A stretch of DNA of 64,000 bases from Streptomyces orinoci (GCF_003121295.1 NZ_PHNC01000029.1:248001-312000), one strand, 5' to 3'; counted from the first letter of the stretch, positions 8,666 to 17,324 are shown. Notes: generated by a model not told the origin, from the letters alone. Made by a program: numbers and translations.

Positions 8666-8800
8666 CCGGACGGCACGCCACCCGCCCAACCACCCGGCGC
8701 CGTACGCCGGTTGGCCCGTCCACGGCCGCGCGTGCGGCGCCGCGGCAGGCCGCCGGCCGCCCCGCCTAGGCTGTGCCTGATCCATATCGGGAGGTGGCGC

Positions 8801-9265
8801 ATGACGACCTGGGGACTGATAGTCGAGGAAACCCTGGGCGGATCGAACGACAAGTACCAGGAAACGACCGTCCTGGCGCAGGTGGACGGTACGCGCGAGG
8901 AGGCGCTGGCGCAGCTGGAGCGGCGCGCCCGGCGCTATGTGCCCCGGCATCCCTGGAACGCCAGGCGCCGCCGGCTCTTCCGCCACAGCGACGGTTTTCT
9001 GCTGGTCGTCGAGGGTTCCCTGCATGACTTCGGCACCCGGTTCACGGTCGCCGAGCTGCTGGAGGACTCCGAGGCGCCACCCTCACCGGCCCCTGATGCC
9101 ACACCGGTCTCTGACACCACACCGTCACCCGCCGCCGCACCGGCCCCCGCCGAAGAGCCCGCCGACGCGCCACCGCCCCGGCCGGCCCCGCCGGCCGGCA
9201 CCGCGCGGGACGCGGACGGGATCCCGGTGAAACCGGCCTGGCTGGGCCGTACCGACCTGGCGTGA
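8801..9265 (+). CDS. Conserved hypothetical protein with Pro/Ala-rich tail
   Basis: A 154-residue protein starting at the ATG at 8801 with a GGGAGGTGG ribosome binding site. The first 90 residues form a compact alpha/beta region (TTWGLIVEETLGGSNDKY, EALAQLERRARRYVPRHPW, RRRLFRHSDGFLLVVEG, FTVAELLEDS). After that comes a 45-residue Pro/Ala/Thr linker and a conserved end GIPVKPAWLGRTDLA. It looks like a cytoplasmic actinomycete-specific protein; no function can be assigned. It ends just before a strong bidirectional hairpin. Confidence 0.7.
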   Translation: MTTWGLIVEETLGGSNDKYQETTVLAQVDGTREEALAQLERRARRYVPRHPWNARRRRLFRHSDGFLLVVEGSLHDFGTRFTVAELLEDSEAPPSPAPDATPVSDTTPSPAAAPAPAEEPADAPPPRPAPPAGTARDADGIPVKPAWLGRTDLA

Positions 9266-9282
9266 CGGCCGCGGCAAAAACG

Positions 9283-9317
9283 ATGCGGGCCCGGCCGGCT
9301 ACCGGCGGGGCCCGCAT
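9283..9317. terminator. Hairpin between convergent genes
   Basis: ATGCGGGCCC (9283-9292) pairs perfectly with GGGCCCGCAT (9308-9317), with an inner GCCGG/CCGGC pairing. It sits between the convergent genes ending at 9265 and 9378 and should terminate both. Confidence 0.8.
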
Positions 9318-9377
9318 GCGTCGGTGAACTCCAGGACGACCTGGCAGACGGCCTGGCAGGACGACTCGGCAGACGGC

Positions 9378-9812
9378 TTAGAAGAAGCCGCCCTCGTCGT
9401 CGTCCTCCTCGTAGTAGTTGTTGTTGACGACCGTGACCTGCTCGGGCTCGTCGTCGCTGAAGGCCTCGTTCAGCAGCGCGCCACCGACCAGGCCCGCCAC
9501 GCCCGCGCCCACCAGGGCTCCGGTGCTGTGGCCGCCGCGCTGCGGGGGCTGCTGGGCCTGCGGGTAGCCGGCGGCCGGGTAACCCGGCTGCTGGGGGTAG
9601 CCGGCTTGCTGCGGGTAACCGGCCTGGGGGTAGCCCGCCTGCTGCGGGTATCCGGCCTGGGGGGCCTGCGGCGTGTAGAACGGCGGAGGCGTGGTCTGCA
9701 CCCGCTGGGCGCAGGCCGGGCACGTCTGGATGGGCCTGGGGACGCCCCACTGGGGTGACCACTGCACGCTCATCGTCCCGACCCCGTGAGACGGGTCGAA
9801 GAAGCAGGTCAT
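9378..9812 (-). CDS. Hypothetical protein with GYPQ repeats and acidic C-terminus
   Basis: A 144-residue protein with three parts: an N-terminal region with a CPAC motif near residue 31, a low-complexity block at about 50-92 made of repeats of the type AGYPQQ, and a Gly-rich segment (STGALVGAGVAGLVGGALLNEAF) that resembles a glycine-zipper helix. It ends in the very acidic tail NNNYYEEDDDEGGFF. The GYPQQ repeats resemble low-complexity tracts of proteins that phase-separate or attach to membranes. The AAGGAG ribosome binding site is strong. The function is unknown. Confidence 0.7.
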   Translation of the reverse strand: MTCFFDPSHGVGTMSVQWSPQWGVPRPIQTCPACAQRVQTTPPPFYTPQAPQAGYPQQAGYPQAGYPQQAGYPQQPGYPAAGYPQAQQPPQRGGHSTGALVGAGVAGLVGGALLNEAFSDDEPEQVTVVNNNYYEEDDDEGGFF

Positions 9813-9900
9813 TGTGACTCCTTGTGATCAGCACTGCCGACGGACAGCATAACTCCCCGTCATGGACGAACCGTTGGTCCCGGCAGTTCCCTGACGGCCG

Positions 9901-10698
9901 TCATAGTTCGGTGACCACTACATCCAGTGCCCAGGGCCGGCCGGGCTTCGCAGGCGGTTCGCCTTCCACCCGGTAGCCCAGTTCCCGCAGCGCCCCGGCC
10001 AGCTCGGCCGGGCGGTCCGGCTCGGCCCCGGAGACCAGCAGATCGCGCACCAGGCGCCCCTTGGTGGCCTTGTTGAAGTGGCTGACCACCGACCGCTTCT
10101 CCACCCCGCCGACCACCCTGGACTGCACCACCCGCACCGTCACGGTCCGCTCGGCGAGCTCGCCCTTGGGCTTCCAGGCCGCCGCATACGCCGCCGAACG
10201 CAGATCCAGCACCAGCCGGCCCTCCGCCGCCTCGGGCAGCACCCGGGCCATGGGCTCCCGCCAGTACGCGGCCAGCGCGCCCAGTCCGGGCAGCTTGACC
10301 CCCATCGAGCAGCGGTAGGAGGGGATGGCGTCACCGATGCGCACCGCGCCCCACAGCCCGGAGAAGACCAGCAGCGAGCGCTCGGCGGCCCGTCGGGCCT
10401 TGCCCTCCAGGCTCGCGAGCTCCAGTGCGTCATAGAGAACGCCGGTGTAGATCTCCCCGGCGGGCGCGGTGGGCGCCCCGTACAGCCCCGCGTTCTTGGC
10501 GATCTCCCCGCGCAGCCCGGGACTCAGCCCCAGCACCTCGGCGGCCTTCTGCTCATCGCCCGAGCACAGCCCCACCAGCTCGTCCAGCACCGCCCGGCGC
10601 GCGTCCGCCAGCCCCGGCAGCGACAGCGACCCGATGTCCACCGGGGCCCCGGTCCCCCCGGCGGCCTTCCCCTCGGACGGCGGCAACAGCACCAGCAC
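9901..10698 (-). CDS. yaaA: Peroxide stress protein YaaA family
   Basis: A 265-residue DUF328/YaaA protein. Family motifs are LVLLPPSEGKA at the N-terminus, AIPSYRCSMGVKLPGLG in the middle, and KRSVVSHFNKATKGRLVRDLL near residue 205. In E. coli YaaA limits intracellular iron damage during peroxide stress, and members are DNA-binding. The actinobacterial role is inferred only from homology. It is divergent from rnpB, with about 110 bases between them for both promoters. Confidence 0.9.
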   Translation of the reverse strand: MLVLLPPSEGKAAGGTGAPVDIGSLSLPGLADARRAVLDELVGLCSGDEQKAAEVLGLSPGLRGEIAKNAGLYGAPTAPAGEIYTGVLYDALELASLEGKARRAAERSLLVFSGLWGAVRIGDAIPSYRCSMGVKLPGLGALAAYWREPMARVLPEAAEGRLVLDLRSAAYAAAWKPKGELAERTVTVRVVQSRVVGGVEKRSVVSHFNKATKGRLVRDLLVSGAEPDRPAELAGALRELGYRVEGEPPAKPGRPWALDVVVTEL

Positions 10699-10772
10699 AG
10701 TCGATCTCCTTCGCGAACCGGTCGGATACGGAGCCTATCGCCGCACGCCGGACCCCCCGTCGAACCCCGTGG

Positions 10773-10801
10773 TGAACCCTTGGGTAACCGCCCGCTACCA
10801 T
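10773..10801 (+). promoter_or_regulatory. Probable rnpB promoter
   Basis: TACCAT (10796-10801) is a good -10 element for the principal sigma factor, preceded at 17 bases by TGAACC (10773-10778) as a weak -35. The implied start falls about 10 bases downstream, where the RNase P RNA begins. Confidence 0.5.
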
Positions 10802-10810
10802 GGTCGATAC

Positions 10811-11224
10811 GGCGGACGAGCCGGCCGGGCGGCCGCGAGGGATCCTCTTCGATCCCCCGAGGAACGTCCGGGCTCCACAGGGCAGGGTGGTGGGTAACGC
10901 CCACCCGGGGTGACCCGCGGGACAGTGCCACAGAAAACAGACCGCCGGAGGCCGCGAGGCTTCCGGTAAGGGTGAAACGGTGGTGTAAGAGACCACCAGC
11001 GTCCGAGGTGACTCGGACGGCTAGGTAAACCCCACCCGGAGCAAGGTCAAGAGGGACCGCCGCTTGCGACGGTCCTGCGCGGACGCTTGAGGGCTGCCCG
11101 CCCGAGTCCGCGGGTAGACCGCACGAGCCCGCCGGCAACGGCGGGCCTAGATGGATGGCCGCCTCCCCCGGGGCCGCAAGGCCCCTGGGAGACAGAACCC
11201 GGCGTACAGGCCGACTCGTCCGCC
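10811..11224 (+). ncRNA. rnpB: RNase P RNA, bacterial type A
   Basis: This is the catalytic RNA that matures tRNA 5' ends. Evidence is the 5' strand GGCGGACGAGCC pairing with the 3' end GGCCGACTCGTCCGCC, the conserved CR-I block (GAGGAACGTCCGGGCTCC then ACAGGGCAGGGTGG), ACAGTGCCACAGAAAACAGA, AAGGGTGAAACGGTG, and the 3' block GACAGAACCCGGCGTACAGG that completes helix P4. The length of about 414 nt fits actinobacterial type A RNAs. It is followed by a terminator and preceded by a plausible promoter. The exact ends are set by the terminal P1 pairing. Confidence 0.96.
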
Positions 11225-11229
11225 CCCAT

Positions 11230-11270
11230 CCCCTCTGACCTGCGGAAACGTTAGACGGAGGGGCTTCTTT
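11230..11270 (+). terminator. rnpB terminator
   Basis: CCCCTC (11230-11235) pairs with GAGGGG (11258-11263), followed by CTTCTTTTT, a U-rich tract that is unusual in this high-GC DNA. Confidence 0.65.
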
Positions 11271-11776
11271 TTGCCCCGTGGGGGTTGTCTGGGGAGTTTC
11301 GGCCTGCGCGCTCGCTGCCCTCGCGTGCGGCGAGGCAGCCACCGGTCGAGTGCGGCCGGTACGGGATCTTCCTGAGCTTGCGTTTGGTGACCCGCGCGAG
11401 ATGGTCTCAGCGACCTGCCCCAAGAAAAGACCGTCGGCCCTGCTGGGCGGCGGCCTGCTCGCACACTACGCGGGCAATCGGCGCGAGCTTTCCGGGTTCA
11501 CATGAACGAAGTTCGTCAATTCCTTTCCGGTCTCGCTACCCCGCCTCAAAGCGCTTCCGCCGGTCCACGAGCCGGACGGCCGGAATGTGCCACCGGCCCG
11601 GAACCGGTCAAGGCGACGGCACCGGCAGCCAATGCACGGTCGCACAGCGGGAGTTCACCCTTTGCCCAGCGGGCCGCGAACCGGCCCGGCAGCAAGCCGG
11701 GATGGGAACAGCCCTCACCCACAAGTGGTGCGTCGGGCCGATCAACGGCGCGGTGGACGATAGCCTGCTCCCCGCC
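11271..11776. other. Intergenic stretch without a clear gene
   Basis: About 500 bases between the rnpB terminator and the zinc-ribbon gene. Frames are open in places but show no ribosome binding site or recognisable protein. A small inverted repeat, GAAC-GAA-GTTC, lies near 11506. The downstream gene might start further upstream than annotated (in-frame ATG at 11702). Confidence 0.4.
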
Positions 11777-12220
11777 ATGAACGATTTCGCCGACGAAGCA
11801 CGCTCACGAGTCGCACACCTGCTCAGGATGGCCAACACCAGTGACCATCAGGTGCGCGCCCGGCTCATCGAGTACGCCGACCGTACGCCGGAGCCACCGA
11901 TCATGGATCAGGCCGGGATTGTCACCACCGGCTGCCCGCGCTGCCGGGGGACGGCCTGGCGGCGGCAGGATGCCGAGGGGCCGGTGTGGGTCTGCGGGTC
12001 CTGCGGTCATGTGGCCGAGGTGACCGTGCGGTGCCCGCACTGCGGGGTGGACATGGAGCCGCCGCCGCCCGGCGCTCCGGACCGCTGGTGCTGTCCCACC
12101 TGCCCGCGTACCGCCGCCACCGGGGAGCGGGCCCGGGACATCGAGGAGCGCGAGCGCCGGCGGCTGCGGGCGGTCGCATTGCTGGGCAAGGCGGTTGCCC
12201 GGAGCCGGGCCGAGGGCTGA
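11777..12220 (+). CDS. Zinc-ribbon hypothetical protein
   Basis: A 147-residue protein with three zinc-knuckle pairs: CPRC (about residue 55), CGSC with CPHC (about 75-90), and CCPTC (about 107). An arginine-rich helix follows (ARDIEERERRRLRAVALLGKAVARS). It probably binds zinc and nucleic acid or protein. The start is uncertain: ATG at 11777 gives MNDFADEARSRV, but GTG at 11753 and ATG at 11702 are in frame and none has a strong ribosome binding site. Confidence 0.6.
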   Translation: MNDFADEARSRVAHLLRMANTSDHQVRARLIEYADRTPEPPIMDQAGIVTTGCPRCRGTAWRRQDAEGPVWVCGSCGHVAEVTVRCPHCGVDMEPPPPGAPDRWCCPTCPRTAATGERARDIEERERRRLRAVALLGKAVARSRAEG

Positions 12221-12246
12221 GCGCCCAGGGCCCGGCCGTCAGCGTG

Positions 12247-12690
12247 TCATCTTCGGGTCCAGCGCTGGTCGTCGCCGCCGGTGCAGTCCTGGGCGTACAC
12301 CGAAGTGCCGTCGGTGGCCACGCAGTTGCCGGTGGCGGCGTTCCGCAGCCGGTACGGGTTGGCCCCGTCCAGGAACCACAGCTGGTTGCCGCTGCCGCAG
12401 TCCCGCGGGTACACCGCCGAACCATCGGTGTCCAGGCACTTGTTGGCGGCGACATCGCGCAGCTGGAACGGGCCGGTGCCGCTGGCCACCCAACGCTGGC
12501 TGTAGCCGGTGGAGTTGCAGTCCTGGGGATAGACCGTGGTGCCGTCGGTCTCCAGACACTTGCCGGTGGCCACATTCTGGTACTGGTACATGCCGGGCAT
12601 GGAGGGGCTGGCACCCGCGGCGGGGGCGAACGCGGTGAGGGCCGCGGTGGCCGCCAGGGCTCCGGCCGCCAGCAGTGAGCGGTGTTTCAT
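12247..12690 (-). CDS. Secreted ricin-type beta-trefoil lectin domain protein
   Basis: A 147-residue protein with a Sec signal peptide (residues 1-28, ending AGASP) followed by one complete ricin B-type beta-trefoil. The three repeats are visible: GKCLETDGTTVYPQDC, NKCLDTDGSAVYPRDC and GNCVATDGTSVYAQDC, each ending in a QxW-type motif (YSQRW, NQLWF, DQRWT). Such domains bind galactose- or xylose-type sugars, often on attached enzymes, but here the lectin stands alone. It has a strong AGGAGG ribosome binding site. Confidence 0.88.
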   Translation of the reverse strand: MKHRSLLAAGALAATAALTAFAPAAGASPSMPGMYQYQNVATGKCLETDGTTVYPQDCNSTGYSQRWVASGTGPFQLRDVAANKCLDTDGSAVYPRDCGSGNQLWFLDGANPYRLRNAATGNCVATDGTSVYAQDCTGGDDQRWTRR

Positions 12691-12809
12691 CTGCGCCTCC
12701 TGGTGAGGACGTTGCGAGGAAACGGGCGCTCACAGACTGACGGCCGAATGCCGCGGTCAGTAGTACGAATACGGCCATGAAATCAGCCACCGTTACGGCG
12801 GCGGCCCGC

Positions 12810-14018
12810 TCAGCGCAGATGCGCGGTGTCGTTGAGCAGCCGCAGCGAGGCGTTGCCGTCCGCGTAGTACGCCACCGCCGACAGCGAGGCGGCCGAGAGC
12901 TCCATCCGGAACAGCGACTCGGGCGGGGCGCCCAGCGCCAGCCGTACCAGGGTCTTGATCGGCGTCACATGGCTCACCAGCAGCACCGTGCGTCCCGCGT
13001 AACGGGCCAGCAGCTTGTCCCGGGCGAGCGTCACCCGGCGGGCGACGGCCGCGAAGGACTCGCCTCCGGTGGGAGCCGCCTTGCTGGAGGTCAGCCAGGC
13101 GTCCAGGTCCTCCGGGTAGCGCTCGCGGACCTCGGCGAAAGTCAGCCCCTCCCAGGCCCCGAAGTCGGCCTCGCGCAGGCCCTCTTCGAGGCGTACCTCC
13201 AGGCCCAGCCGGGCCGCGATGGTCTCGGCGGTCTCCCGGCAGCGGCGCAGCGGGGAGCTGACCACGGCCTGGATGGTGCCGCGGGCGGCCAGGGCGGCGG
13301 CCACCGCCTCGGCCTGGCGGAGGCCGGCCGGGGAGAGCTGGGGGTCGTCACCGCCGCTGCCGGAGAAGCGCTTCTGCGGGGTGAGGGCGGTCTCGCCATG
13401 GCGCAGCAGGACAAAGGTGCTGGGGGTGCCCAGGTCGGCGGGGGCGGCCCAGCCGACCGGCGTGGCCCTGGGCTCCGAAAGCGGCTCGGTGAGCGGCTCG
13501 GTGAGCGATGCCGGAACCGGTTCCCCGAGCGGCTCCAACCGCGCCTGCGCGGAAGGCCGTTGACGGGCCTCCGGCACGGCCGCCCGCGAGGGCTCCCACT
13601 TCTCGCCGCGCTTGCCCGCGTCCATGGCCTCGTTGGCCAGCCGGTCCGCGTGCTTGTTCTTCTCGCGGGGGATCCACTGGTAACTGACCCGGCCCGCCGG
13701 GAAGATGGACGCGGCCCGGGCGGCCAGCGGCTTCATATCCGGGTGCTTGATCTTCCAGCGCCCGGACATCTGCTCCACCACCAGCTTGGAGTCCATCCGG
13801 ACCTGGATGGCGGCCTCGGGGTCCAGGGCCTTGGCGGCCTCCAGGCCGGCGATCAGGCCCTGGTATTCGGCGACATTGTTGGTGGCGGTGCCGATGTACT
13901 CGGCGGCCTCGGCCAGCGCCTCCCCGGTGGCCGCGTCCAGGACGACGGCCCCGTAGCCGGCCGGCCCCGGGTTGCCCCGGGAGCCGCCGTCGGCCTCGAC
14001 GATAAAGCGGTTGGCCAT
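12810..14018 (-). CDS. Bifunctional RNase H / acid phosphatase
   Basis: A 402-residue fusion. Residues 1-135 form an RNase HI domain (FIVEADGGSRGNPGPAGYG, NNVAEYQGLIAGLEAA, VRMDSKLVVEQMSG, NKHADRLANEAM) that cleaves RNA in RNA:DNA hybrids. A Pro/Glu linker with repeated TEPL/SEP motifs follows at about 140-195. Residues 200-402 form a histidine phosphatase domain (VLLRHGETALT, SSPLRRCRETAE, LREADFGAWEG, LVSHVTPIKTLV). The same fusion is known in mycobacteria, where the phosphatase part acts on alpha-ribazole phosphate. It starts 5 bases after the zinc-ribbon gene stop, in one operon with the Nif3 gene. Confidence 0.93.
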   Translation of the reverse strand: MANRFIVEADGGSRGNPGPAGYGAVVLDAATGEALAEAAEYIGTATNNVAEYQGLIAGLEAAKALDPEAAIQVRMDSKLVVEQMSGRWKIKHPDMKPLAARAASIFPAGRVSYQWIPREKNKHADRLANEAMDAGKRGEKWEPSRAAVPEARQRPSAQARLEPLGEPVPASLTEPLTEPLSEPRATPVGWAAPADLGTPSTFVLLRHGETALTPQKRFSGSGGDDPQLSPAGLRQAEAVAAALAARGTIQAVVSSPLRRCRETAETIAARLGLEVRLEEGLREADFGAWEGLTFAEVRERYPEDLDAWLTSSKAAPTGGESFAAVARRVTLARDKLLARYAGRTVLLVSHVTPIKTLVRLALGAPPESLFRMELSAASLSAVAYYADGNASLRLLNDTAHLR

Positions 14019-14023
14019 GGTGG

Positions 14024-14767
14024 TTACAGGCCGGACTCGGGGGTGCGGACCAGGATCCGGCGGCAGTTCTCGCACCGGACCACCGCGTCGGCGGCGGCCG
14101 CACGCACCTCGTTGAGCTCGGTGATGTTCAGCTCCAGCCGGCAGCCCTCGCAGCGGCGCTGGTAGAGGCGGGCGGCGCCGACGCCGCCCTCCTTCTCGCG
14201 CAGCTTGTCGTAGAGCTTCAGCAGGTCGGCGGGGACGGACCCGGCGACGATCTCCCGCTCCTTGGTGGTGGTGGCGATCTCGGCGTCGATGGCGGCCAGC
14301 GCCTCGTCGCGGCGGGCGACGGCGGCGTCCACCTTGGCCTGGACGGCCTCCACCCGGCCGGTCAGCTCGGTGACCCGCTCCTGGGCGGCCTCCCGGCGCT
14401 CCATGATCTCCAGGACCACTTCCTCCAGGTCGCCCTGGCGCTTGGCCAGCGAGGCCACCTCGTGCTGGAGGTTCTCCAGGTCCTTGGGGGACATCCCGGC
14501 GCCGGAGTCCAGCCGCTGCTGGTCCCGGGCGGCGCGCTGGCGGACCTGGTCCACGTCCTGCTCGGCCTTGGTCTGCTCGCGGGCGGTGTCGCTCTCCTCG
14601 GTCTGCGCGGCGACCAGCAGGTCGCGGTGCTGGGCGAGGTCGCCCTCCAGGGCGGTGATCTCGGCGTGCTCGGGCAGGCTGCGGCGCTTGTGGGCGAGCT
14701 GTCCGAGCCGGGTGTCGAGCGCCTGGAGGTCGAGGAGGCGGATCTGGTCGGCGGGCGCGGCGTTCAG
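14024..14767 (-). CDS. C4-type zinc-ribbon coiled-coil protein, CTG start
   Basis: A 247-residue protein with a long coiled coil from about residue 10 to 180, then a C-terminal C4 zinc ribbon (CEGCRLELNITEL and VVRCENCRRILVR). I place the start at CTG 14767, giving (M)NAAPADQIRLLDLQALDTR. An AGGAG lies 7 bases upstream, overlapping the TAG stop of the Nif3 gene, and the region between here and the GTG at 14554 codes for the conserved coiled coil. Starting at that GTG would remove 71 residues. It is the middle gene of the operon Nif3, zinc ribbon, RNase H. Confidence 0.85.
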   Translation of the reverse strand: MNAAPADQIRLLDLQALDTRLGQLAHKRRSLPEHAEITALEGDLAQHRDLLVAAQTEESDTAREQTKAEQDVDQVRQRAARDQQRLDSGAGMSPKDLENLQHEVASLAKRQGDLEEVVLEIMERREAAQERVTELTGRVEAVQAKVDAAVARRDEALAAIDAEIATTTKEREIVAGSVPADLLKLYDKLREKEGGVGAARLYQRRCEGCRLELNITELNEVRAAAADAVVRCENCRRILVRTPESGL

Positions 14768-14777
14768 TTGGGGGCTC

Positions 14778-15629
14778 CTAGGAAGGGTGGGAGGGGTTGG
14801 GGCGGGCGGACGCCGCGTGGGCGGTCCAGGGGTCGGTCACGATACGGGAGACATGGGTGCGCAGACCCCAGCCGTTACGGTCGGAGATCTCGTCCAGCTG
14901 GGCGGCGGCCTGCTCGCACCAGGGCCATTCGGTGGCCCAGTGGGCGGCGTCCACCAGGGCCAGCGGGCTCTGTTCGCGGGCCTCGGAGGCGGGGTGGTGG
15001 CGCAGGTCGGCGGTGACATAGGCGTCCACGCCGGCCGCCCGGACCTCGGCGAACAGCGAGTCGCCGGAGCCGCCGCAGACCGCGACGGTGCGGATCACCT
15101 GCTGCGGGTCGCCCGCGACCCGGATGCCCTGGGCGGTGGACGGCAGCCGCTTCGCGGCGCGTTCGGCGAACTCGGCCAGCGGCAGCGGAGGGTCCAGCTC
15201 GCAGATCCGGCCCAGGCCGCGGCACCCGGCCGGGTCGGCGGGGTCGGGCACCAAGGGGCCGGTGACCCTCAGGTCCAGGGCGCCGGCCAGGGCGTCGGAG
15301 ACCCCGGGGTCGGCCCGGTCGGCATTGGTGTGCGCGATATGCAGCGCGATGTCGTTCTTGATCAGGGTGTGCACCGCCCGGCCCTTGAAGGTGGCGGCCG
15401 AGACCGTGGTGGTGCCGCGCAGATAGAGGGGGTGGTGGGCGACGATCAGGTCGGCGCCGAGCCCTACCGCCTCCTCGACGACCTCCTGTACCGGGTCCAC
15501 GGCGAACAGCACCCGGCCGACCGGGCTGCCGGGGTCGCCGCAGACGGTGCCCACGGCATCCCACTGCTCGGCCCGCTCCGGGGGCCACAGGGCGTCCAGG
15601 GCGGCGATGACTTCAGACAGTACGGGCAC
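14778..15629 (-). CDS. Nif3-like dinuclear metal centre protein
   Basis: A 283-residue member of the Nif3/DUF34 family, which forms hexamers with a di-metal site. Metal ligands are visible in LIVAHHPLYLRG (around residue 65), IALHIAHTNADRA (around 100), and near the C-terminus VTADLRHHPASEAR with DAAHWATEWPW. The catalytic role of the family remains unsettled; a cyclohydrolase-like or metal-handling role has been proposed. It starts at GTG 15629 and leads a three-gene operon with the zinc-ribbon protein and RNase H/phosphatase. Confidence 0.92.
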   Translation of the reverse strand: MPVLSEVIAALDALWPPERAEQWDAVGTVCGDPGSPVGRVLFAVDPVQEVVEEAVGLGADLIVAHHPLYLRGTTTVSAATFKGRAVHTLIKNDIALHIAHTNADRADPGVSDALAGALDLRVTGPLVPDPADPAGCRGLGRICELDPPLPLAEFAERAAKRLPSTAQGIRVAGDPQQVIRTVAVCGGSGDSLFAEVRAAGVDAYVTADLRHHPASEAREQSPLALVDAAHWATEWPWCEQAAAQLDEISDRNGWGLRTHVSRIVTDPWTAHAASARPNPSHPS

Positions 15630-15806
15630 GGGGAAAGGCTACCTGCACCCCGTACCCGGCCGGTCGGGAAGCGGTCGGCAAGCACAGTCACCGTCGTTTT
15701 CTCCGGTGAAAGCCCCAAGTTCCACCCATACGCGTGAAGCACCTCCCCACGGAGGGTTGGGAACGGAGGGCGAAAACTACGTTCTGTGCCGGAGGTGACG
15801 TTTCTC

Positions 15807-16958
15807 ATGACGGTCTGTGCCCCCCAGAGCACTGCTGAGAGCGCTGTCCACCGCGCGCCGGTCCCGCTGCGGCGCCGCGCGTTCACGGTCACCGCGGACG
15901 GTTCGTACGCCGCCTGGCTGGCGCTGAGCCGCAGCACCGGCGGCTGGTTCCCGGAGCGCTGGACGCTGGACGGCCCCGAGCCCTACGCGGTGCCGCTGCC
16001 CGGCAGCCAGCCCGAGGAGCCGGACACCGAGGTGCTGCCGCTGGCGGACGGCCGGGTGCTGATCCGCCGCCGGGTGGCCGAGCGGTTCGCGCTCTCGCTG
16101 CTCTACCCGACCGGTCCGGGCACCGGCGAACTCCCGCTGGGCGCCATCGAGTGCCCTCATCTGTCGCTGCTGCCTCCCGCGCCGGACGGCCGCTCGGCCT
16201 ACGCCCTGGTCCATGGCGACCTGGCCACCACCCTGTGGCGGGTGCACGGCGGCAGCCGCGGGCCGGAGCTGCTCGCCAAGGTGGCGGGGCGATGCTCGGG
16301 CGGCGCCTGGCTGGACCGCGGCGGCCGGCTGCTGGCCCTGGACCGGGAGCTGGAGGGGGTCACCAAGGCGGTGGTGGTGGACCTGGAGCGGGGCGAGACC
16401 AGCCCGCTGCTGCAGATCGCCGAGCACAGCGACGACCGGCTGGTGCTGGCCGATCCGGACAGTGGCCTGCTGCTGGTACGGTCCGACGCCCCCGGCGAGG
16501 ACCGGCTGGGCTGGGGGGTGCTGGGCTCGGCGCGGCCGGTGCGGTTCCCCGAGTGCCTGCGGCTCGCGGACGCGGCCGTGGTGCCCTTCGCCACCCAGCC
16601 GGGGCAGCCGCTGACCCCGGAGACCTGCTCGGTGGCGTTTCTGATCGACCGGATGGATCCCGATCCGATGGATCCGGGCCCCGGCTGCTGGGTGGGGGTG
16701 TGGCGGCCTGCCGAGCGGCGGCTGCGCCAGTTCCCGGGGCCCGTCGGCTGGGTGGCCGGGGCCGGGCTGTGGACCGCCGACGGCGAGCTGCGGCTGCCCT
16801 GTGTCACCCCCCAGGTGCCCTGTGGTCTGGCCCGGTGGCGGCTGCCGGAGGAACCGGAGGAACGGCCGGAGGACGATCCGGGCGGCGCGTCCGCGCTACG
16901 GCCGGTGCCACTGCAGCAGGCGCCGCACGCCCGGGCCGCCGCCCTCAGGCCGCTTTAG
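15807..16958 (+). CDS. Conserved hypothetical protein, probable beta-propeller
   Basis: A 383-residue protein with repeated beta-strand blocks that alternate with Gly-Asp turns (FTVTADGSYAAWLAL, VLPLADGRVLIRR, LLPPAPDGRSAYALV, CSGGAWLDRGGRLLAL, RLVLADPDSGLLLVR). This suggests a WD40-like or other propeller fold. There is no signal peptide, so it is cytoplasmic. The ATG at 15807 is chosen because GGAGGTGA lies 8 bases upstream; the earlier GTG at 15786 has none. It is typical of streptomycetes, function unknown. Confidence 0.7.
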   Translation: MTVCAPQSTAESAVHRAPVPLRRRAFTVTADGSYAAWLALSRSTGGWFPERWTLDGPEPYAVPLPGSQPEEPDTEVLPLADGRVLIRRRVAERFALSLLYPTGPGTGELPLGAIECPHLSLLPPAPDGRSAYALVHGDLATTLWRVHGGSRGPELLAKVAGRCSGGAWLDRGGRLLALDRELEGVTKAVVVDLERGETSPLLQIAEHSDDRLVLADPDSGLLLVRSDAPGEDRLGWGVLGSARPVRFPECLRLADAAVVPFATQPGQPLTPETCSVAFLIDRMDPDPMDPGPGCWVGVWRPAERRLRQFPGPVGWVAGAGLWTADGELRLPCVTPQVPCGLARWRLPEEPEERPEDDPGGASALRPVPLQQAPHARAAALRPL

Positions 16959-17143
16959 GGGTTACCCATCTGACATACGTTCGAGACTGGGTGGCTGGCC
17001 GGATCAAGGTCCCGTTAGGATGGGGCGGGGGCTGCGCAGCGGTACTGGAGGGGCTTGCGCGGAAAGCGTGTCAACCGCAGGCGCAAGTGGCCCAAGTGGC
17101 CCCCGGTGCACGCAATTCCCACACCGACGGAGTGACCTTCCCC

Positions 17144-17305
17144 ATGTCCGAAGCCCGAATCGACACGACCGAGGCGAGCCGTATAGAGGCTTCCGCCCAG
17201 GCCGCAGCCGCCGGCTACGGCAAGCACCGAGGCCCGGCGTCGCTCGCTGACGACCAGTCGGCCTCACCGCACGGAAAGCACCGCCGCCCGGCGGAGGCCA
17301 ACTGA
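17144..17305 (+). CDS. Small 53-residue protein with two GKHR motifs
   Basis: A short gene with ATG at 17144, ending just before a strong terminator, which supports it as a real transcription unit. The N-terminal half is acidic and Ala-rich (MSEARIDTTEASRIEASAQAA). The second half has a duplicated motif, YGKHRGP and HGKHRRP, separated by ASLADDQSASP. There is no signal peptide or cysteine. A possible -10 (TAGGAT near 17016) lies about 130 bases upstream, implying a long leader. I do not recognise the family. Confidence 0.6.
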   Translation: MSEARIDTTEASRIEASAQAAAAGYGKHRGPASLADDQSASPHGKHRRPAEAN

Positions 17306-17324
17306 CGCGTCCCCCAACGGGAGT

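Noticed and set aside
11502..11780. Possible small gene after rnpB
   Set aside because: No ribosome binding site before its ATG and no conserved-looking protein; left as intergenic.
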